Of a stretch of DNA of 64,000 nucleotides, positions 59,937-64,000 are shown piece by piece. Numbering within the stretch: the stretch's first letter is position 1; every line of letters starts with the position of its first letter. Under the pieces are notes generated by a model. The model was not told the origin of the DNA. It made no database searches and saw nothing but the letters and a program-made list of their open reading frames with translations. A program made the translations under genes and the position numbers. Source of the DNA: RGIG3009 sp045630765 (GTDB taxonomy: Bacteria > Bacillota > Clostridia > Oscillospirales > Acutalibacteraceae); the NCBI GenBank assembly GCA_045630765.1, contig JAZQTM010000104.1, positions 1 through 64,000 of the forward strand, given 5' to 3'.

Positions 59937-61085
59937 ATCAAGACATACCACACACTCAATATGCTGTGTGTGCGGGAACATATCAAACGGTTGAATGTAG
60001 GTGACGCGATACCCGTTTTTTGTCAGCACGCGCAAGTCGCGCGCCTGCGTTTCGGGATTGCAGGAAATGTAGACAACCTTTTTCGGCGCCAACGTAATCA
60101 ACGAGTTTAGGAACGGCATATCACTGCCCGCACGCGGCGGATCCATAAAGACCACGTCTACGTGCTGTCCTTCCTCGGCAAGCGCTACCATATAGTTTCC
60201 CGCATCGGCTTCGATGAAATGTGCGTTGGTGATATTGTTGCGTTTGGCGTTTACACGCGCATCCCGCACCGCATCACCGTTGACCTCGACACCCACCACT
60301 TGACCGGCAGATTTTGCGGCGATCAAGCCGATCGTGCCGATCCCGCAATACGCATCCAATACCGCTTCTTTACCGGTAAGAGCGGCAAGTTCAATAGCTT
60401 TACCGTACAGCTTTTCGGTCTGCGCGGGGTTGATCTGATAAAACGAGCGGGGAGAGATGCGGAACACGCACCCGCACAGCGTATCTTCAATGTAACCGAC
60501 GCCGTGCAGCACTTCTTCGCGCTCACCGAGCACCATACTGGTTTGGTGAGGGTTGATGTTCAGCACTACCGTGGTGATTTCGGGATGCCGCTCCAATAAC
60601 GCTTGTACAAAGCGCTTTTTCATCGGGAATATGGGGTGCGCGGCAACCAAGGCCACCATCACTTGACCGCTTGTAAATCCTCGACGGATCAGCACGTGGC
60701 GCAAAAAGCCTTTGCGGCTGTCTTCTTGATAGGGGAGCATTTGAAATTCAGGGAGCATACGACGAATGGATACCACGATCTTATCGGCGACAGGATCCTC
60801 AATCTGACAAGAATCCACCTTGACAATGCGGTGCGTGCTGGACTGGTATACACCCGACAAGATTTCGTGCCGACGCGTTAAGGCAAATGCCGCTTGTACC
60901 TTGTTGCGATAGTGATAGGGGAAATCCATTCCAACGATCGGCGAAACGCGGTGATAGCGACCGAGCAAGGAGATCACTTTCTCCTGCTTATAACGCAGTT
61001 GTTGCTCGTAGCTCATATTTTGCAGCTGACAGCCGCCGCACTTTTTAGAGAGCGGACAGCGTGGCAGTGTTGCGGGTTTTGCCAT
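59928..61085 (-). CDS. RlmD/TrmA-family 23S rRNA (uracil-5-)-methyltransferase
   Basis: A 385-residue SAM-dependent enzyme. It starts with the iron-sulfur ligands CPLSKKCGGCQLQNMSYEQQ, lacks the usual N-terminal TRAM domain, and has FPYHYRNKVQAAF, RSFYQINPAQTEKLY, VLDAYCGIGTIGLIAAKSAG (SAM-binding), VVFMDPPRAGSD and the catalytic VVYISCNPETQARDLRVL (nucleophile Cys). It would make 5-methyluridine in 23S rRNA or tRNA; which base cannot be told from family alone. The missing TRAM domain makes it shorter than the common RlmD/RlmCD proteins (about 450). It directly follows the HD gene with no gap. Confidence 0.9.
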   Translation of the reverse strand: MAKPATLPRCPLSKKCGGCQLQNMSYEQQLRYKQEKVISLLGRYHRVSPIVGMDFPYHYRNKVQAAFALTRRHEILSGVYQSSTHRIVKVDSCQIEDPVADKIVVSIRRMLPEFQMLPYQEDSRKGFLRHVLIRRGFTSGQVMVALVAAHPIFPMKKRFVQALLERHPEITTVVLNINPHQTSMVLGEREEVLHGVGYIEDTLCGCVFRISPRSFYQINPAQTEKLYGKAIELAALTGKEAVLDAYCGIGTIGLIAAKSAGQVVGVEVNGDAVRDARVNAKRNNITNAHFIEADAGNYMVALAEEGQHVDVVFMDPPRAGSDMPFLNSLITLAPKKVVYISCNPETQARDLRVLTKNGYRVTYIQPFDMFPHTQHIECVVCLDKK

Positions 61086-61667
61086 TTATTTCCCCTCCAA
61101 GAAGTAGGTAGCCTCCATATCGGCGACCGACAAGGCGAAAGCAAGCGGGAACATTTCAAAGGCTTTGCCGACGTTGCGCGCATCCTCGTCACCTGCAAAA
61201 CCCATATGATACCGAATTGCAAACGCCTCCTCGCGGGTCAAACGCATGTAACCGGAGAGAATGTATACCGATTTTTCACCGTGACCGTAGGGAAGGGTAT
61301 CATCGATCTCGTAAGTGGGAACTTTTTGCCACACGCCGTTTTCATCTTTCACGTTGCGTGTGCCCGCTTTGTAAAAATTGATCTTGCATACGTCGTGAAG
61401 TAGGGCAGCAATCGCGATGCTTTCTTCGCTGTATTCCAAACCGTACACACCTTTTACACGCTCACGGTCAAGGTAGTGGTGTAAACAATCGTATACGTTT
61501 AAACTATGCTCCACAAGTCCGCCTTCGTGCGATCCGTGAAACCGCGTGCTGGCAGGGGCAGTGAAAAAATCACAGTTTTTGGATTCCAAATACTCCAAAA
61601 ACTTGTCAGCACCTTCGCGCTTGATATGCTCTTTGTAGATAGCAATAAAACGTTCTTTCGGACTCAT
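61086..61667 (-). CDS. HD-domain phosphohydrolase-like protein
   Basis: Start at ATG 61667 (193 residues), 6 nt after AAAGGAG; upstream in-frame codons overlap the promoter. The HD motif set is FHGSHEGGLVEHSLNVYDCL (His), AIAALLHDVCKINFYKAG (HD), DTLPYGHGEKSVYILSGYMR (His) and LAFALSVADMEATYFLEG (Asp). The layout resembles the HD half of YhaM-type 3'-5' exonucleases without the OB-fold, but the substrate is unknown. It ends one base before the methyltransferase start, so the two are co-translated. Confidence 0.85.
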   Translation of the reverse strand: MSPKERFIAIYKEHIKREGADKFLEYLESKNCDFFTAPASTRFHGSHEGGLVEHSLNVYDCLHHYLDRERVKGVYGLEYSEESIAIAALLHDVCKINFYKAGTRNVKDENGVWQKVPTYEIDDTLPYGHGEKSVYILSGYMRLTREEAFAIRYHMGFAGDEDARNVGKAFEMFPLAFALSVADMEATYFLEGK

Positions 61668-61707
61668 TTCGAACTCCTTTTTCTCATAAAGATATCGTGA
61701 TGAGTAT

Positions 61708-61736
61708 AGTATAAAGTGTTTTGCGGAAAATTTCAA
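61708..61736 (-). promoter_or_regulatory. Promoter of the HD/rRNA-methyltransferase pair
   Basis: On the minus strand TTGAAA (61736-61731), 17 bp, TATACT (61713-61708). It decides for the downstream ATG as the start of the HD gene. Confidence 0.82.
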
Positions 61737-61744
61737 GATTTCGC

Positions 61745-61773
61745 GTGACAAAAGCATATGAATGGTGTAGAAT
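61745..61773 (+). promoter_or_regulatory. Promoter of the DUF368 gene
   Basis: GTGACA (61745-61750), 17 bp, TAGAAT (61768-61773), 26 bp before the start. It is divergent from the HD-gene promoter, 8 bp apart. Confidence 0.7.
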
Positions 61774-61799
61774 AGGCGGTAGGTAAAGGGGATAGAGTT

Positions 61800-62693
61800 A
61801 TGAAATCGTTCTTTAAGCGTTTTATGGTTCCTATCAAAGGCTTGATTATCGGCTCATCTATGGCTGTTCCCGGTGTCAGCGGCGGCACGATGGCGATCGT
61901 TCTCGGTATTTATGATCGCTTGCTCGGCGCCATTAGCGGTATCCGTAAAAATTTCAAGGAGAATATGTGGTTCCTTATCCGTTTCGGCTTGGGTGCCGGA
62001 ATCGGCTTGGTACTGTTTTATGAACTTATCGGCTACTTGCTTGAGATTTTCCCGATCCCTGTTGCCGCTTTGTTCTTCGGTGCGGTAATCGGCGGCATTC
62101 CCGCGCTGATCGGTAAGATCAAGCCGGAGAAGGCGACGGCAGGATTTTGCATCACCTCACTGTTGTGGGGCGTCTTAGGCGTGGCGATCGTACTGGGTGT
62201 TGCGAACATCTTGGATATTCTCAAATGGTTTGGTTTGGTTGAACCGAACGTTACCTCTTTGGTATCCACTACCGGCAGCATCACACTTGCTAACGTTTTG
62301 CTCTGGATTGTCACAGGTTTTGTGATTTCGATTGCGCTTATCTTACCCGGCATCAGCACCTCGCATATGCTGATTATTTTGGGTATCACCAGCATCTTAA
62401 AGATGCCGTTGCCGGCACTCGCCGTTATCGGTATTTCGTTGCTCGTCGGCATTTTTGCTATCACAAAGCCGCTCGAATGGGCAATGAACCGCTTTACACG
62501 TCCGACCTATTGCGTCATTATCGGCTTTGTAATTGGTTCGTTGTGGGATATTTTTGAGGAACGTATCATTCCGGGATTCGGTGCGCTCGGCACGGTGTGG
62601 TGGCATTGGGTGCTGACGATTGCCGCCGCGGTTGTTCTGTTTATCGGCGGTTTGACCGGTCTATTGTACCTTTCAAAGTTTTCAGATGACTAA
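61800..62693 (+). CDS. DUF368-family membrane protein, candidate polyprenyl-phosphate transporter
   Basis: A 297-residue polytopic protein with AAAGGGGATAGAG upstream. The signature GLIIGSSMAVPGVSGGTMAI near residue 14 and the repeat-like VISIALILPGISTSHMLIIL near 180 are the two inverted-repeat motifs of the DUF368 family. About eight helices are visible. Published work on this family (PopT) links it to flipping of undecaprenyl phosphate back across the membrane for reuse in wall synthesis. Its neighbour murD fits a cell-wall role, though the two have separate promoters. Single-gene unit with a terminator. Confidence 0.9.
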   Translation: MKSFFKRFMVPIKGLIIGSSMAVPGVSGGTMAIVLGIYDRLLGAISGIRKNFKENMWFLIRFGLGAGIGLVLFYELIGYLLEIFPIPVAALFFGAVIGGIPALIGKIKPEKATAGFCITSLLWGVLGVAIVLGVANILDILKWFGLVEPNVTSLVSTTGSITLANVLLWIVTGFVISIALILPGISTSHMLIILGITSILKMPLPALAVIGISLLVGIFAITKPLEWAMNRFTRPTYCVIIGFVIGSLWDIFEERIIPGFGALGTVWWHWVLTIAAAVVLFIGGLTGLLYLSKFSDD

Positions 62694-62698
62694 TGCAA

Positions 62699-62734
62699 AA
62701 AGGATGAGGCATTGCGCCTCATCCTTTGTTTTTT
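62699..62734 (+). terminator. Terminator after the DUF368 gene
   Basis: Arms AAAGGATGAGGC and GCCTCATCCTTT (62699-62727) followed by GTTTTTT. Confidence 0.92.
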
Positions 62735-62737
62735 ATA

Positions 62738-62766
62738 TTGATATTTCGTTACTATGACAGTATAAT
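62738..62766 (+). promoter_or_regulatory. Promoter of murD
   Basis: TTGATA (62738-62743), 17 bp, TATAAT (62761-62766). The expected transcript start near 62773 leaves no room for a ribosome site before ATG 62779, favouring ATG 62800. Confidence 0.82.
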
Positions 62767-62799
62767 AGTAGTATTGTTATGAAAGGCGTGCGTGAAGAT

Positions 62800-64000
62800 A
62801 TGAACTATACGGAATTCTATACCTCGCTGTCCGGTAAAAAGGTAGCAGTTTGCGGTATCGGCCGCAATAATACCCCTGTCGTGTTGCAACTACTTGCTCA
62901 CGGTGCCGACGTGACGGCTTGTGATAAACGCTCACGTGAAGAACTCGGTGAAACGGCTGACCTTTTGGAACGTGCCGGTGCTGCGCTTCAACTTGGTGAA
63001 GGCTACTTAGACACCCTGGATGCGGATCTGATTTTACGTACCCCCGGTATGAAACCGTATCTGCCGCCGTTTGAAGCAGCACGTACTGCGGGCAAAATCG
63101 TCACTTCCGAAATGGAATTGTTTTTTGATCTGTGCCCCGCACCGATCTATGCGGTAACGGGATCAGACGGCAAGACCACCACGACCACCGTGATCGCAGG
63201 TTTGTTGCAAGCCGCGGGAAAGACGGTGCATCTCGGCGGCAATATCGGCAGACCGTTGTTACCGATTATTGAAGAAATTGAAGATTCGCATACCGCTGTG
63301 ACCGAACTTTCCAGTTTTCAGTTAACGATGATGACTCAAAGCCCGAAAGTCGCGGTTGTCACCAACGTTGCTCCGAATCATCTGGATTGGCATACCGATA
63401 TGCAAGAATATATTGATGCCAAAAAGAATTTGGTAGCGCATCAGCAACCGACAGACCGTGCGGTATTGAATGCAGATAACGAGATCACGGCATCCTTTGC
63501 CGATGATTGCACGGGTGAAGTTTGGTACTTCTCGCGTCGTCATCCCGTAAAACGGGGAACTTATCTCGGTGAAGACGGGATTCTCTACGGCACGGACGGC
63601 ACGAAAACGGTTGCCATTATGCCCGCCTCGGAGATCCGTATTCCGGGTGTCCATAATATCGAAAACTTTTTGGCAGCTTTTGCCGCTGTTTGGGGCGTGG
63701 TGCCGGTATCCGTAATGGCAGACTATGCCCGTACGTTCAGTGCTGTGCCGCACCGCTCGGAATTGGTTCGCGAGCGTAACGAGGTTCGTTGGTACAACGA
63801 TTCCATCGGTTCCAGTCCGTCGCGCACCATCGCGGGACTCAAAGCCTTCAAGCAAAAGGTGATCTTGATTGCGGGCGGATACGATAAGCATATTCCGTAC
63901 GATCCATTGGGACCTGTCGCTGCCGAAACGGTGTCTGCCGCTATCTTGCTCGGTGCTACCGCGGGTGCGATCGAAACCGCCATACGCGCCTGTTCCGATC
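62800..64000 (+). CDS. murD: UDP-N-acetylmuramoyl-L-alanine:D-glutamate ligase (3' end missing)
   Basis: The frame is open from 62779 to the right edge. ATG 62800 is preferred because of the promoter position and the AAAGG at 62783; ATG 62779 is the alternative. About 400 of some 450 residues are visible. N-terminal LSGKKVAVCGIGRNNTPVVL is the UDP-binding Rossmann part. AVTGSDGKTTTTTVIAGLLQ is the ATP-binding P-loop in its Firmicutes MurD form. HLGGNIGRPLL, TELSSFQL, TNVAPNHLDWH, IPGVHNIENFLAA, WYNDSIGSSPSRT and LIAGGYDKHIPYDPL follow, all diagnostic. It adds D-glutamate to UDP-MurNAc-L-Ala in peptidoglycan synthesis. No stop is reached. Confidence 0.95.
   Translation, partial: MNYTEFYTSLSGKKVAVCGIGRNNTPVVLQLLAHGADVTACDKRSREELGETADLLERAGAALQLGEGYLDTLDADLILRTPGMKPYLPPFEAARTAGKIVTSEMELFFDLCPAPIYAVTGSDGKTTTTTVIAGLLQAAGKTVHLGGNIGRPLLPIIEEIEDSHTAVTELSSFQLTMMTQSPKVAVVTNVAPNHLDWHTDMQEYIDAKKNLVAHQQPTDRAVLNADNEITASFADDCTGEVWYFSRRHPVKRGTYLGEDGILYGTDGTKTVAIMPASEIRIPGVHNIENFLAAFAAVWGVVPVSVMADYARTFSAVPHRSELVRERNEVRWYNDSIGSSPSRTIAGLKAFKQKVILIAGGYDKHIPYDPLGPVAAETVSAAILLGATAGAIETAIRACSD

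Overview
The window (about 48% G+C by eye) reads as a Gram-positive Bacillota chromosome. Start codons are a mix of ATG, GTG and TTG behind strong AGGAGG-type Shine-Dalgarno sites. There are many perfect stem-loop/U-tract terminators and many promoters of the TTGNNN-17-TANNNT type. Lipoproteins carry long Thr/Ser linkers, secD and secF are separate genes, and MurD has the Firmicutes-type TGSDGKT P-loop. An anaerobic, probably gut-associated member of class Clostridia fits best; the species cannot be named from sequence alone.

Layout. (a) 1-9.5 kb: a carbohydrate ABC-importer operon. It holds a large solute-binding protein cut by the left edge, three permeases, a membrane-anchored NHL/TPR/Yip1 protein and a DUF5696-type lipoprotein; no ATPase gene is present. 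(b) 9.6-15.7 kb: a Thr-rich lipoprotein, a convergent AraC regulator, three tandem GH130 mannoside-phosphorylase paralogues and an L-fucose/L-arabinose-isomerase-like protein. (c) 15.8-25.2 kb: one apparent operon, more A+T-rich than its flanks. It encodes a Pr6Pr-type membrane protein, a frameshifted mini-gene, a GNAT acetyltransferase, an unknown membrane-anchored protein, a multidomain sensor (5TM-LYT, extracytoplasmic domain, HAMP, SpoIIE-type phosphatase, RsbW-like kinase), a STAS protein, a (p)ppGpp-hydrolase-like HD protein, a STAS-phosphotransferase fusion and two paralogous membrane proteins. This is the most unusual locus in the window. (d) 25.2-27.9 kb (minus strand): manA and a phosphohexomutase, which could take mannose-1-phosphate from the GH130 enzymes to fructose-6-phosphate. 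(e) 28.1-35.2 kb: a second catabolic cluster (DUF5107/TPR, amidohydrolase, AraC regulator, M55 aminopeptidase, TIM-barrel isomerase, FAD oxidoreductase) with a shared AACGGACATA promoter element. (f) 35.2-36.2 kb: a repeat-rich patch with a small orphan gene, nested palindromes, direct repeats, a possible tRNA remnant and an intact tRNA-Leu. (g) 36.3-64 kb: mostly housekeeping and cell-envelope genes: two GHL10-type proteins (one fused to an amidase), birA, a HAD phosphatase, secDF, an aminotransferase, asnS, a DUF2079/NAGPA envelope operon, the cca-prfC-arsC-like-mutY-dCMP deaminase-SDR operon, glycogen phosphorylase, rlmD-like and HD genes, a DUF368 polyprenyl-phosphate transporter candidate and the start of murD.

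How they work together. Regions a, b and d form a plausible route for importing, phosphorolysing and channelling beta-mannosides. Region e is a separately controlled catabolic module with an unknown substrate. Region c looks like a self-contained membrane-to-cytoplasm partner-switching system whose outputs may be a STAS-coupled small-molecule kinase and a nucleotide hydrolase instead of a sigma factor. All function calls come from reading translated sequence; no database search was run.
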